Assembly (NCBI RefSeq): GCF_002632755.1
Contig: NZ_NJAK01000001.1
Location: 2,232,001 to 2,296,000, forward strand
DNA: 64,000 bases
Source: Xenorhabdus ishibashii
GTDB lineage: Bacteria > Pseudomonadota > Gammaproteobacteria > Enterobacterales > Enterobacteriaceae
Reading direction: 5' to 3'
Program-made: the position numbers and the translations under genes
Shown: positions 20,523 through 29,925 of the stretch, in pieces
Numbering within the stretch: position 1 is the first letter of the stretch
How the letters are laid out: each line of letters starts with the position of its first letter
The notes under the pieces: generated by a model
The model's database searches: none
Seen by the model: only the letters and a program-made list of their open reading frames with translations
What the model was told of the DNA's origin: nothing

Positions 20523-21707
20523 CTAGCTTGCTAATACACGATCTTTGCGGCGCAAGCTCGCCAGCAGCATATAAATCGCAGTAGCCAATAACACAATGAA
20601 AAAGAAACTCATCAACCCATTGTGCTGAGCTTTAAAGTAGTGCTGTAGCATGAAATGGCTTGCGCTCAGTGGCCCAATGGCGGAACCGATACTGTAACTT
20701 AACAACATGACCTGGCTTGCCGCTACAATATAGGACGCATCCAGCTTGTCACAAGCAAGGGTGATCGCAATGGGATACAGCGCAAAAGACGACATTCCCA
20801 AAAGAGCCAATGCTACTATCATGGCAATGTAATGTTCAAAGAGATAGGTTATTCCTACAGCAAATACCCCCAGTAATGAGACCATTGCCAATAGAAAAGT
20901 TTTGCTCATGATGACGGACAGCTTGCTGATAATCGGTTGTATGACCATTCCGCCCAAAATAATGGCTGCCATCAATACACCGACTTGATCAGTACTGAAA
21001 TGACTTTGGCTTAGTGATAGAGGCATTAAACCATAGATAGTGCCCATAACGATACCAGATGTCATGCAGCCAACGATCGCGGGTTTACTGAATCTATTGA
21101 TTTTTCTCAACGATACACTTTGGTGTTGGAGTGTCGGAGGCTGACCATGACGCACGAATAATGGAGGCAAAATCGCGACAAACAGCAGTGCCGAAATCAC
21201 CATAAAAGGGAGCGTTCCCTGAGTGCCGACAGACCCAATCAATAATTGCCCTACCGTTGTCCCCCCGTAAAGGGAAGTCATATAAAAGCTCAGTCGTTTG
21301 GCACGCTCTTTGGGATTATCGCCGATCAATAACCAAGATTCGACCACGACAAAGACACCGGCAACGGCCACGCCTGCAACGCACCGCACAAATAACCAAA
21401 TTTCTTTATTTGGAAAAAAAGGTAATACAATGACAGTCGCTGATAAAAGCAACAAAAAAACAATAAAAGAAAGACGGTGACCTATTTTGGCAATAACAGG
21501 TTCAATCATCATTGAACCGATTAATAAACCGACATAATAAGCACTCGCTAACCAACTAGCATAAACCGTATCAATGTTGAAACTTGCCATCGACAGAGGA
21601 ATTAAGCTCATTAGGTAACCAGAAGCAATTGCAAAAACAGTCAAGCCGGTGACAGGTACCAATGCACTGTCATTCTTGCGCAGCAGTTTCACTACTGTCG
21701 TCTCCAC
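20523..21707 (-). CDS. MFS transporter, YcaD-like
   Basis: 394 aa with about twelve membrane helices, an MFS exporter similar to the YcaD family. The segments RCVAGVAVAGVFVVVESWLL, YGGTTVGQLLIGSVG, GTIYGLMPLSLSQ and SSFALYPIAITLACD correspond well to YcaD. The substrate is not known. The ATG at 21707 begins METTVVKLL; no strong ribosome site was seen. Confidence 0.83.
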   Translation of the reverse strand: METTVVKLLRKNDSALVPVTGLTVFAIASGYLMSLIPLSMASFNIDTVYASWLASAYYVGLLIGSMMIEPVIAKIGHRLSFIVFLLLLSATVIVLPFFPNKEIWLFVRCVAGVAVAGVFVVVESWLLIGDNPKERAKRLSFYMTSLYGGTTVGQLLIGSVGTQGTLPFMVISALLFVAILPPLFVRHGQPPTLQHQSVSLRKINRFSKPAIVGCMTSGIVMGTIYGLMPLSLSQSHFSTDQVGVLMAAIILGGMVIQPIISKLSVIMSKTFLLAMVSLLGVFAVGITYLFEHYIAMIVALALLGMSSFALYPIAITLACDKLDASYIVAASQVMLLSYSIGSAIGPLSASHFMLQHYFKAQHNGLMSFFFIVLLATAIYMLLASLRRKDRVLAS

Positions 21708-22353
21708 ATAAAAAATCAGTCAGAAATGCGCTGCTTGTCATCAAATTTTTGCCGAATGGCGGTCACGGTATATGCCAAGGACTGGAATATATCTTGGTGA
21801 TTTAAGCAGTATAGGTAAGTCACTCAATAACCTTGAGCGGTGCGGACTATAGCCCTTTCTTACAAAGAGATACAACGAGAAAAACTGATACTTATGAATG
21901 AAAAGATTTATGGAAAAAGGAAAGTTATGGTTGGAGCTGAAAGAAGTCTGGTGTATGTATTAGGGGGCATCAGCCCCTGTTTTTATTTTGGCTATTGGGG
22001 AGGGGTAAACGGTGTTCAGGTTTGTGATAAATTCAACCCGCATGTTGCATTAAACATCAATGTGCCCTAAAAATGGTTGAAAGCGTCCTGTGATCAACTA
22101 TTTCAATCCGGTAAAATTCGGAGCAAAATAGAGCACGTCGTTATCATTCATAAAATAGTAATAAAAAATGACATATTGTCATTGTTTCAGCTTTCAATTT
22201 GGGCTTACTGCGTTTATGATGCGCGCTTCGTATTTTCAACCGGCGCCACTGGCTTTGAGCTTTAGCGGAGAAATGATGTCTCCTGCTAGCTAACACAGTC
22301 TTTTCCCGTGGCGGTTCTATCTGCATTATTCCAAGGGATAGATGATAGCATAA
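21708..22353. other. Intergenic region between MFS gene and potA
   Basis: About 645 bases. It holds a plus-strand terminator-like hairpin near 21962 and the potA promoter region. A 76-codon frame at 21840-22070 runs through the hairpin and lacks a ribosome site, so it was not called as a gene. A short RNA or leader ending at the hairpin is possible. Confidence 0.45.
21962..21989 (+). terminator. Rho-independent terminator-like hairpin in the potA upstream region
   Basis: AGGGG and CCCCT pair across GCATCAG and are followed by GTTTTTATTTT. It lies on the plus strand with no recognised gene upstream in that orientation, so it may end a small RNA or short peptide transcript. Confidence 0.55.
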
Positions 22354-23469
22354 ATGACTGAGAACACCTCTCTGACACCACTCGTTGAATTGAAAGCCTT
22401 GAGTAAGGGCTTCGACGGTAAACAAGTTATTTCACAGCTCGATCTGACAATCAATGATGGCGAGTTCCTGACCATTCTTGGGCCATCCGGTTGTGGCAAA
22501 ACCACAGTACTTCGTCTGATTGCAGGGCTAGAAGATGCAGACAGTGGCAAAATTTTATTGGAAGGGCAGGATATTACCGATATTCCCGCCGAGCACCGTC
22601 ATGTTAATACGGTTTTCCAAAGTTATGCCCTGTTCCCTCACATGACCGTATTTGAAAATGTCGCTTTTGGACTTCGGATGCAGAAAACACCGGAAAAAGA
22701 GATTGCTCCGCGTGTTGAGGAAGCATTACGCATGGTTCAGCTTGAAGAGTTTGCCCAGCGTAAACCTACCCAGCTTTCCGGCGGCCAACAGCAACGTGTG
22801 GCGATTGCCCGTGCGGTTGTTAATAAACCGAAAGTCTTACTGCTGGATGAATCGCTGTCTGCGCTCGATTACAAATTGCGCAAGCAGATGCAAAATGAGC
22901 TAAAGGCGCTCCAGCGTAAGCTCGGCATCACCTTTATCTTCGTGACACACGATCAGGAAGAAGCGCTGGTCATGTCAGACCGCATCGTGGTGATGCGTAA
23001 CGGACGCATTGAACAGGATGGCTCTCCACGTGAGATTTACGAAGAGCCGAAAAACCTGTTTGTTGCCCGCTTTATCGGCGAAATCAATATCTTTGATGCT
23101 GAAGTGTTGCATCGTATTGATGAACAGCGGATACGCGCCAATGTTGAAGGTCACGAGTGCGATATTTTCACGCCGTTGCCGGTGACGGTCGGGCAAACAC
23201 TGAGCGTGTTGCTGCGTCCGGAAGATTTGCGCGTGGAAGAGATCAACAACGGTGAGCAGGTATCGGGTCTGATTGGTTATGTTCGTGAGCGTAACTACAA
23301 GGGTATGACATTGGATTCCGTGGTCGAAATGGAAAATGGCAAGATGGTCATGGTAAGCGAATTCTTCAACGAAGACGATCCTGATGTTGACCATTCCCTG
23401 AACCAGAAAATTGCCGTCACTTGGGTAGAAAGCTGGGAGGTTGTGCTGGTCGATGAAGAAGACGCGTAA
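22354..23469 (+). CDS. potA: Spermidine/putrescine ABC transporter ATPase PotA
   Basis: 371-aa ATPase of the PotABCD polyamine importer. The nucleotide-binding domain shows Walker [11 protein letters not shown]-loop [11 protein letters not shown], signature LSGGQQQRV, Walker [12 protein letters not shown] (the Ser in DES is normal for PotA) and switch His in [11 protein letters not shown]-terminal TOBE-like domain ([11 protein letters not shown]) follows. It is the first gene of potABCD. Confidence 0.97.
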   Translation: MTENTSLTPLVELKALSKGFDGKQVISQLDLTINDGEFLTILGPSGCGKTTVLRLIAGLEDADSGKILLEGQDITDIPAEHRHVNTVFQSYALFPHMTVFENVAFGLRMQKTPEKEIAPRVEEALRMVQLEEFAQRKPTQLSGGQQQRVAIARAVVNKPKVLLLDESLSALDYKLRKQMQNELKALQRKLGITFIFVTHDQEEALVMSDRIVVMRNGRIEQDGSPREIYEEPKNLFVARFIGEINIFDAEVLHRIDEQRIRANVEGHECDIFTPLPVTVGQTLSVLLRPEDLRVEEINNGEQVSGLIGYVRERNYKGMTLDSVVEMENGKMVMVSEFFNEDDPDVDHSLNQKIAVTWVESWEVVLVDEEDA

Positions 23470-24313
23470 ACTATTCCAGAATATCGTCATTACGGGCATC
23501 GTATCTTGGCTGATGCTGTTCGTCTTTTTGCCGAATTTGATGATCATCGGAACCAGCTTCCTGACTCGTGATGATGCCAATTTAGTGCAGATGATATTTT
23601 CACTGGATAATTATACCCGATTGTTCGATCCGCTGTATGCCGAGGTGCTGCTGCATTCACTGAATATGGCGATTGTAGCGACGCTCTGCTGTCTGGTGAT
23701 TGGCTATCCATTCGCTTTTTTCTTGGCTCGCATGTCGAAGAAACTGCGTCCGCTGATGCTATTCCTGTTGATCGTACCGTTTTGGACGAACTCATTAATC
23801 CGTATTTATGGTTTGAAGATGTTCCTCAGTACTCGCGGGTATCTGAATGATTTTCTGATGTGGGTGGGGATTATCGATAAGCCGTTGCGCATCATGTATA
23901 CCCCTGAAGCGGTTATATTGGGGCTGGTTTATATCTTGCTGCCGTTTATGGTGATGCCGCTCTATTCCAGTATTGAGAAGCTGGATAAATCTTGTCTGGA
24001 AGCGGCGCGCGATTTGGGGGCGGGGAAATTGCAAACCTTTATCCGCATCATTGTGCCACTGACGATGCCGGGCATTATCGCCGGTTGTTTACTGGTATTG
24101 TTGCCAGCGATGGGGCTGTTCTACGTGGCTGACTTGATGGGCGGGGCAAAGAACCTGCTGATCGGTAACGTGATTAAGAGCCAATTCCTCAATATCCGCG
24201 ATTGGCCGTTTGGGGCGGCAACCAGTATCTGTTTGACGCTGGTAATGGGGCTGATGTTGTTGGTTTATTATCGCGCGGCTAAGCTGCTGAACAAGAAGGT
24301 GGAGCTGGAATGA
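23453..24313 (+). CDS. potB: Spermidine/putrescine ABC permease PotB
   Basis: 286-aa inner membrane permease with six helices and the EAA loop [20 protein letters not shown]. The start at 23453 (MKKTRK) overlaps the end of potA by 17 bases, with GGGAGG about 12 bases upstream; E. coli PotB is annotated from a later residue, so a downstream start cannot be excluded. The conserved core [20 protein letters not shown] matches E. coli PotB. Confidence 0.96.
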   Translation: MKKTRKLFQNIVITGIVSWLMLFVFLPNLMIIGTSFLTRDDANLVQMIFSLDNYTRLFDPLYAEVLLHSLNMAIVATLCCLVIGYPFAFFLARMSKKLRPLMLFLLIVPFWTNSLIRIYGLKMFLSTRGYLNDFLMWVGIIDKPLRIMYTPEAVILGLVYILLPFMVMPLYSSIEKLDKSCLEAARDLGAGKLQTFIRIIVPLTMPGIIAGCLLVLLPAMGLFYVADLMGGAKNLLIGNVIKSQFLNIRDWPFGAATSICLTLVMGLMLLVYYRAAKLLNKKVELE

Positions 24314-25089
24314 TCGGACGCCTGTTGCGCGGTGGCTTCATGACCATCGTTTATGCTTACCTGTATATCCCGATTATTATCCTGTTGGTAAGTTCGTTTA
24401 ACCAATCACGCTTTGGCATTCGCTGGCAGGGTTTTACCACCGAATGGTATAGCTTACTGTTCTCCAATGATAGCCTGCTTCAAGCAGCAGGCCATTCCCT
24501 GACGATGGCGGTAACTTCCGCCACATTTGCGACCTTGATTGGCTCTCTGACTGCGGTGGCTCTGTATCGTTACTCATTCCGCGGCAAGAAGTTTGTTGGC
24601 GGTATGCTGTTTGTCGTGATGATGTCGCCAGATATCGTGATGGCGATTTCCTTGCTGGTACTGTTTATGCTGCTCGGCGTCTCGTTGGGATTCTGGTCGC
24701 TGCTGTTTTCGCATATCACCTTCTGTTTGCCGTTTGTGGTTATAACGGTTTACTCGCGCCTGAAAGATTTCGATGTCAAAATGCTGGAAGCGGCGCGTGA
24801 TCTGGGTGCGGGTGAATTGACTATCCTGCGAAAAATCATCCTGCCGTTGGCGATGCCGGCTGTGATGGCAGGTTGGTTACTGAGCTTTACCCTATCGATG
24901 GATGATGTGGTGGTTTCCTCATTTGTGACGGGGCCAAGCTATGAGATCTTGCCACTTAAGATCTATTCAATGGTAAAAGTGGGAATTTCACCGGAAGTGA
25001 ACGCATTGGCAACGATTTTATTACTTATGTCGTTGGTTTTAGTGCTGATTAGCCAATTTGTGATGCGTGATCGCACAGGTAAGTCTTAA
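24310..25089 (+). CDS. potC: Spermidine/putrescine ABC permease PotC
   Basis: 259-aa permease partner of PotB, starting [12 protein letters not shown] as in E. coli. It has six helices and the EAA loop [20 protein letters not shown]. Its ATGA start overlaps the potB stop by four bases, indicating translational coupling. Confidence 0.97.
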   Translation: MIGRLLRGGFMTIVYAYLYIPIIILLVSSFNQSRFGIRWQGFTTEWYSLLFSNDSLLQAAGHSLTMAVTSATFATLIGSLTAVALYRYSFRGKKFVGGMLFVVMMSPDIVMAISLLVLFMLLGVSLGFWSLLFSHITFCLPFVVITVYSRLKDFDVKMLEAARDLGAGELTILRKIILPLAMPAVMAGWLLSFTLSMDDVVVSSFVTGPSYEILPLKIYSMVKVGISPEVNALATILLLMSLVLVLISQFVMRDRTGKS

Positions 25090-25232
25090 TCTTCTTTTAA
25101 GCACCAATCTACAACGTAACAACTGGCTTTACCCCACAAAATATGGCTTTTATAATAGCCGTTTTTTGGGGGGTAGGTTCACGCAGAACCTATATACGAT
25201 ACTAAACGCACTCACTGCGTGGAAAACATGAT

Positions 25233-26285
25233 ATGAAAAAGTGGTTTTATCTTTTGGCCGCTGGGATGATGGCATTAAACATTGGCTCTGTAAATGCCGC
25301 TGATGATGATGATGGCAAAACGCTGTATTTCTATAACTGGACTGAATACGTTCCGCCTGGTTTGCTCAACCAGTTCACCAAAGAGACTGGGATTAAGGTG
25401 ATTTATTCCACCTATGAATCCAATGAGAGCATGTACACCAAGCTGAAAACCTATAAAGACGGCGCTTATGATATAGTGGTTCCATCCACTTACTTTGTCT
25501 CAAAGATGAGTAAAGAAGGGATGTTGCAAAAAATCGACACCAGCAAATTGAACAACTTCCGTAACCTTGATCCTAACCTGCTTCATAAGTCTTTTGACCC
25601 GAATAACGATTATTCTATCCCTTATATTTGGGGCGCCACGGCGATTGGCGTCAATAAAGAGAATATTGATCCCAAGTCCCTCTCTTCTTGGGCTGACCTT
25701 TGGAAACCAGAGTACAAAAACAGCTTGGTACTGACTGACGATGCGCGTGAAGTCTTCCAGATGGCGTTGCTGAAATTAGGGTATTCCGGCAATACCACTG
25801 ATCCAAAAGAGATTGAAGCCGCTTATCAGGAACTGAGAAAACTGATGCCCAATGTACTGGCATTTAACTCTGACAACCCAGCCAACCCATTTATGGAAGG
25901 CGAGGCGGATATCGGTATGATGTGGAACGGCTCTGCTTATGTTGCGCGTCAGGCGGGTACACCGGTTGAGATTATCTGGCCGAAAGAAGGCGGAATTTTC
26001 TGGATGGATAGTCTGGCGATTCCAGCGAATGCCAAGAATGTCGATGGCGCGATGAAATTGATCGATTTCTTGTTGCGTCCTGAAATTGCGGCACAGGTTG
26101 CCAAGAAAATTGGTTACCCAACGCCGAATCTGGAAGCGAAAAAATTACTGCCAAAATCCATGACAGAAGACAAAACCCTGTACCCAGATGAAGCGGTGAT
26201 CAAGAAAGGCGAATGGCAGAGTGATGTTGGCAATGCCAATATTCTGTACGAAGAGTATTTCCAAAAATTGAAAGCAAGCCAGTGA
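25233..26285 (+). CDS. potD: Spermidine/putrescine-binding periplasmic protein PotD
   Basis: 350-aa periplasmic binding protein with a Sec signal peptide (MKKWFYLLAAGMMALNIGS, cleavage near VNA-AD). Residues of the polyamine site are present: Trp/Tyr in YNWTEYVPPG, Ser/Tyr in VVPSTYFV, Asp/Glu in LTDDAREVF, Trp in GMMWNGSA, and Trp/Asp in IFWMDSLAIP. It lies 143 bases after potC, a gap that may hold an internal promoter. A terminator follows. Confidence 0.97.
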   Translation: MKKWFYLLAAGMMALNIGSVNAADDDDGKTLYFYNWTEYVPPGLLNQFTKETGIKVIYSTYESNESMYTKLKTYKDGAYDIVVPSTYFVSKMSKEGMLQKIDTSKLNNFRNLDPNLLHKSFDPNNDYSIPYIWGATAIGVNKENIDPKSLSSWADLWKPEYKNSLVLTDDAREVFQMALLKLGYSGNTTDPKEIEAAYQELRKLMPNVLAFNSDNPANPFMEGEADIGMMWNGSAYVARQAGTPVEIIWPKEGGIFWMDSLAIPANAKNVDGAMKLIDFLLRPEIAAQVAKKIGYPTPNLEAKKLLPKSMTEDKTLYPDEAVIKKGEWQSDVGNANILYEEYFQKLKASQ

Positions 26286-26307
26286 GCTGAAATCAGGTTG
26301 AATTGTT

Positions 26308-26329
26308 AGGGAGCTTTAGCTCCCTTTTA
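26308..26329 (+). terminator. Rho-independent terminator of potABCD
   Basis: AGGGAGC and GCTCCCT pair across a four-base loop, followed by TTTT. Convergent with the HNH gene. Confidence 0.8.
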
Positions 26330-26342
26330 ATATGCTTGAAGG

Positions 26343-27215
26343 TTATTCTTTAAAGACTTGGTTGCGATGCCAGTCGATAAAATTTTCCAACGGATGATAG
26401 TCTTTATTCAGGGGAAGCAGTATTGGCTGTTTTGCAAAATCCCAGAAAAGTTGCCTTACCATCGGGCCTCCATTAATACTTTCTGAAACCAGTAAATGCA
26501 TATTATTGTCAAGACTGATTGAACCCATATCGAATGCTGAATGATGCAGCGAACAAAGGGCAAGCCCGTTGTTTACGGTACAAGGGCCGCCGTATTGTTT
26601 CCATTTGATGTGTGCAGCCTCCAGACCAACGGGAGTACTGTCATGCCGCAAGTTGTAGCCACATATCGCACATTCGTAGTTATAGGCGCGCAATATTTGC
26701 TGACGAAAATGGGGATCACGTATTTTGCGGATATCACTTAAAGAGAAATCCAATTGGTTGGCAAGCAGCTCCTGTATGCTATCTGGGAAATGCTCACTCA
26801 GGATTTGTTGAGCCAGTTTATTGATGACAGTATGTTTCTTGCGTAATAACTGATAGCTTGGTTGGTCGAAACCACCTTTGATGCCAAATTCAATCAATTC
26901 ACGCTTTGGTGGCTCCTTGCTGCCTTTTTGTGGCGTACAAAGCTCAGTATTTTGCAATTCCCAAAACCCGTCACCACGCAATCGCCAGAAAGGTAAAGAG
27001 GGATAATGATTTTTGCGTCTTGGGCCAAAGTTATTAAGTAGCTCCAGTAATGGCTGGTGGATCTCCTCCCCATAATCAAACAGTCGTTCATGGCCTTTCT
27101 GATATTGAGAGAGCACATACAGTAACAATAACGGCTTATGTGGTGCACGTTGATCACCCTTGCGCCAAATAGAAAGGTTTGAGATTGCGACTTGGAGTTG
27201 TTTGATTGTAAGCAT
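26343..27215 (-). CDS. Predicted phosphorothioated-DNA-binding HNH restriction endonuclease
   Basis: 290 aa. The N-terminal region resembles the sulfur-binding (SBD) domain of ScoMcrA-type enzymes, with the family motif APHKPLLLLYVL near residues 24-35 and FGPRRKNHYPSLPFWRL further on. The C-terminal HNH domain shows CAICG, LEAAHIKW (catalytic His) and NNGLALCSLHHSAFDMG. Such proteins cut DNA carrying Dnd phosphorothioate marks or other modifications. No dnd genes are visible in the window, so it would defend against foreign modified DNA. The start at 27215 (MLTIKQLQ) is chosen by homology; an in-frame ATG lies 63 bases upstream. Confidence 0.8.
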   Translation of the reverse strand: MLTIKQLQVAISNLSIWRKGDQRAPHKPLLLLYVLSQYQKGHERLFDYGEEIHQPLLELLNNFGPRRKNHYPSLPFWRLRGDGFWELQNTELCTPQKGSKEPPKRELIEFGIKGGFDQPSYQLLRKKHTVINKLAQQILSEHFPDSIQELLANQLDFSLSDIRKIRDPHFRQQILRAYNYECAICGYNLRHDSTPVGLEAAHIKWKQYGGPCTVNNGLALCSLHHSAFDMGSISLDNNMHLLVSESINGGPMVRQLFWDFAKQPILLPLNKDYHPLENFIDWHRNQVFKE

Positions 27216-27280
27216 GTAAGCTGTTTGATTAATGAGTAACGGTATTGCGATCATGCTCGCAAAAGCCATAGAGGGCAAGG

Positions 27281-27528
27281 TGTTGGTAACCGTTATTCAA
27301 AGGCTTGTTTTAATTAACAAGTGATCTGAGACTTATGTCATTTAGTTACTTAACCCGATATATGGACACCGATTTAATTCAAGTGGGTGAGTAAATTTTT
27401 TTGACAACGTAGTCGCAAACATCTATTCGGCTTCAGTGAGCCCTGATGAAAATCCGCACTCTCTGTCCTCATTAATTCAACAGTCTCGATAGACTGATCG
27501 GGTTACCAGGTTCACAGAGAGTCGGTAC
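27281..27528. other. Left boundary zone of the accessory region
   Basis: About 250 bases between the nuclease gene and the first IS630 copy. No reading frame or recognisable repeat is seen. The upstream part of the toxin gene broken by the IS is not present here. Confidence 0.4.
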
Positions 27529-28442
27529 TATAGCTAAATCATATCAATATGACATAATATCTAAACCTAAGATGACAAGGCATAAAATGAGATGGGCTAC
27601 AGCTTAGATTTTCGAAAGAGAGTATTGGCATACAAAGACAAGCATTCGTTGACTTTTGAACAAACGAGTGCCCATTTTGAAGTCTCCATGCGCACCTTGT
27701 TCCGGTGGTGCAATCAGATAGAACCTTGCATGACCCGCAATAAACCTGCCACGAAAATCCCTGATGCAGTGCTCATGGCGGATGTCCAACACTTTCCCGA
27801 TGACTATCAATGGGAAAGAGCAAAACGTTTAGGTGTCTCACAATCGGCTATTCATTATGCCTTGAAACGGCTTCGGATCACCCATAAAAAAAACGTTAAA
27901 ACACCCTCGCGCTGATCTTCAGGCTCGTCAGGTATTTATCGAGCGCATCAGCGACTATGAGCGGGCTGGCAGGCCGATTGTGTATTTGGATGAAAGTGGT
28001 TTTGCTCAGTCGATGCCACGTCAACATGGCTATTCGGAAAAAGGGTTACGCTGTTTTGGTTCGCATGACTGGCACGCAAAAGGCCGTATCAACGTCATTG
28101 GTGCCATTCTCGAAAATACCTTCGTCACCTTAAGCTTGTTTACCGAGAATATTAATGCCGATGTTTTTTATGCGTGGATGACACAAGATTTGCTGCCAAA
28201 GCTTCCACACGGCACCGTGATAGTGATGGACAATGCGCCTTTCCATAAACGGAATGACACGGCACAAGCGATAGCAGACAGCAGATGTCAACTGGAATGG
28301 CTTCCCGCTTATAGTCCGGATTTGAACCCAATAGAACACAAATGGGGCGGAGCAAAAGCGATCAGGAGGCAAAAAAGATGTTCGGTTGATGAGTTGTTTA
28401 CGGAGCATATTGAATATGTCAGGTTATGATGATTCTGCTATA
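27529..28442 (+). mobile_element. IS630-family insertion sequence, copy 1
   Basis: About 914 bp including TA flanks. The left end TATAGCTAAATCATATCAAT and the right end (read inverted) TATAGCAGAATCATCATAAC are related inverted repeats, as in IS630/Tc1-mariner elements. It carries one transposase gene broken near an A8 tract. It is the most complete copy; partial copies of the same element lie at 33.0-34.1 and 42.2-42.5 kb. Confidence 0.88.
27592..28429 (+). pseudogene. IS630-family transposase, two frames
   Basis: The first frame (27592-27915, MGYSLDFRKRVL...) holds the N-terminal HTH region. The second (to 28429) holds the DDE catalytic domain: VYLDESGFAQS (first Asp), VIVMDNAPFHKR (second Asp), SPDLNPIEHKWGG (Glu). 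The frames meet just after eight consecutive A (27886-27893); restoring a single protein needs a +1 (or -2) shift. Several IS630-type elements use programmed frameshifting, so this may be a controlled shift or a plain mutation. The 33.7-kb copy has the same A8 tract, which favours either an ancestral lesion or programming. Confidence 0.82.
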
Positions 28443-29160
28443 TGGTGAGCCTAATGGTTCATTCTTAGCTCCTCAGGGAACGCCTTATGAACAAAGAGCA
28501 CTGGCACCAGGTGCAAGAGCTGAAAAATACTATGAATATGAAGTTATAAAACCTTTACCTGTATTGCAGGGGAAAATCGCACCAGCCTTTGAACATCCGG
28601 GAGGCGGAATGCAAATTTTACCTGCTCTTGAAGAACGGGTTAACGTGCAATGGCTTATAGACAATAAATATATTAAAGAAGTTAGTACGGGATTAAAATC
28701 ACCCAAGACAGGGAAATTTGATGGGAAATCACTGCCTAATGCTGATAAAGGAGCCAAATCGGAATCCGTAGGAAAAACTACAAGCGGTGCAGAAAATGTC
28801 GCCACTTATCCTAAATTGAAAGAGGATCTTACGAAGCAAAACCTCAATCATATTGCTTCACAGGATCAGAGGTTAGAGGCTGCAATTAAGGGAAGTGGTA
28901 CAAGAAATCCTAACTTCTCTGTTGGTTCAGGAACACGGGAAGAAGCTGATCGATTAGGAAAAATATGGGTAGGTGATGGCGCTAAATTAACCACAGATGG
29001 TAAAGGTTGGGTGAGTGCTGATGGTACTCGTGTTTACCGTTTTCCCAAAGAAAAACCAAATACTCCGGCAGAGTTTACTAATACTGGTATACAGGCTAAC
29101 TTTGAAATATTAAAAGATGGTAAAAGAGTAAGTAATGGGCATATGGATGTAACAAAATGA
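28426..29160 (+). pseudogene. Polymorphic toxin tail: TNT-domain remnant fused to a CDI-type toxin domain
   Basis: 244 codons. The first 80 residues match the C-terminal part of a TNT (tuberculosis necrotizing toxin, NAD glycohydrolase) domain: YGEPNGSFLAPQGTPYEQR, then KPLPVLQGKIAPAF and PGGGMQI. The N-terminal portion with the usual DRYG Arg is replaced by the right end of IS630, and the frame opens with an ATGA overlapping the transposase stop. After a linker comes a second C-terminal domain common in CdiA/filamentous haemagglutinin toxins (YPKLKEDLTKQNLNHIASQD, SGTREEADRLGKIWVGDGA, WVSADGTRVYRF). It overlaps the Imm8 gene by four bases. The secreted carrier part is missing, so it cannot act as an exported toxin, though the second toxin domain may be intact. 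Confidence 0.75.
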
Positions 29161-29510
29161 AAGGTCAATTAAAATCGATGGGAGTTAATTCAGCTGATTT
29201 TAGTTTAGATAATTATCAGCCTGAAGAAGAGAGTTCTTTTGGGTTATGGGTAAATCTTTGTATTGGACCAGATGATAACTCAGGTGGACATGATTATCAG
29301 GTCCTTATCTGTACACCTGAATGGCTATGCAAGAATAAATGGCAGCCCGAATTAATGCGGCATATGCTTCTGGTACGTAAATATGATCTGAATGAAATCA
29401 CAAAGACAATTACTGACTATATTGATCAATGTGAAGGTAATAACTGGATGGAAATAGCCCAAAAGCTTTCCCGGGTTTTTGCCTGGGAATATGAGGATTA
29501 TCAACCTTAA
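29157..29510 (+). CDS. Imm8-family immunity protein
   Basis: 117 aa with the Imm8 family pattern: FSLDNYQPEEESSFGLWVNL near the N-terminus, VLICTPEWL in the middle and GNNWMEIAQKLSRVFAWEYEDY at the end. Its ATGA start overlaps the toxin frame, the usual toxin-immunity arrangement. It presumably neutralises the second toxin domain of the preceding frame. The lowered GC content is shared with the toxin. Confidence 0.82.
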   Translation: MKGQLKSMGVNSADFSLDNYQPEEESSFGLWVNLCIGPDDNSGGHDYQVLICTPEWLCKNKWQPELMRHMLLVRKYDLNEITKTITDYIDQCEGNNWMEIAQKLSRVFAWEYEDYQP

Positions 29511-29642
29511 AAAGAATCCCGGCCATGAGCTGGGAGCTTCTTTTTAGTGCCGATTGTGCTCAACGAGTCGGATAATCGTAAGACTGTAACCGTCCGGTGA
29601 TCTCAACTTGCTTTGTCAGATAAGAACAAAGTGGGATTTAGC

Positions 29643-29692
29643 TAAACGGGTTCCCCAGGCCAGGGCAGGAGTTCATTCAAGCGGTTGGACAG
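29643..29692 (-). mobile_element. Short IS66 tail fragment
   Basis: CCAGGCCAGGGCAGGAGTTC and the bases after it closely resemble the IS66-derived stretch at about 30396-30445 (CTCAGGCCAGAGCAGGCGTT). It separates the first toxin-immunity pair from the second. Confidence 0.5.
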
Positions 29693-29884
29693 TTGCCTCC
29701 ATTCAACTCCATTAAAGGTACTCAAGCAATGTATTCTGGATCGGTGATTCCTAAATCTTTTGAAATGTCATTACCAAACGGGAAAAAAGTATGGATACAC
29801 GGACATGCTACTGAACATATGGTGGAGTATGTTGCATCAAAAGTTGTTACACATACATCTGAGGCTGTTAGGTTTATCAGCTAA
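29693..29884 (+). pseudogene. C-terminal fragment of a second polymorphic toxin
   Basis: A 63-codon frame containing GSVIPKSFEMSLPNGKKVWI and HGHATEHMVEYVASK, with the look of the end of an Rhs or CDI toxin (His-rich catalytic patch). It has no upstream delivery region and starts next to an IS66 scrap. It precedes an Imm63 gene, which supports a toxin origin. The family of the toxin domain was not recognised. Confidence 0.45.
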
Positions 29885-29925
29885 CAAGACTTTGAGGAAT
29901 AAATATATTAATGAGGTTGACTAAA

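Noticed and set aside
21840..22070. A 76-codon frame upstream of potA
   Set aside because: It continues across a strong terminator hairpin and lacks a ribosome site, so a protein of this extent is unlikely.
28591..28615. Sequence similar to the att repeat (ATCCGGGAGGCGGAATGCAA)
   Set aside because: It has several mismatches, lies in the coding part of the TNT-like domain and encodes its conserved Gly-rich segment, so the likeness is chance.
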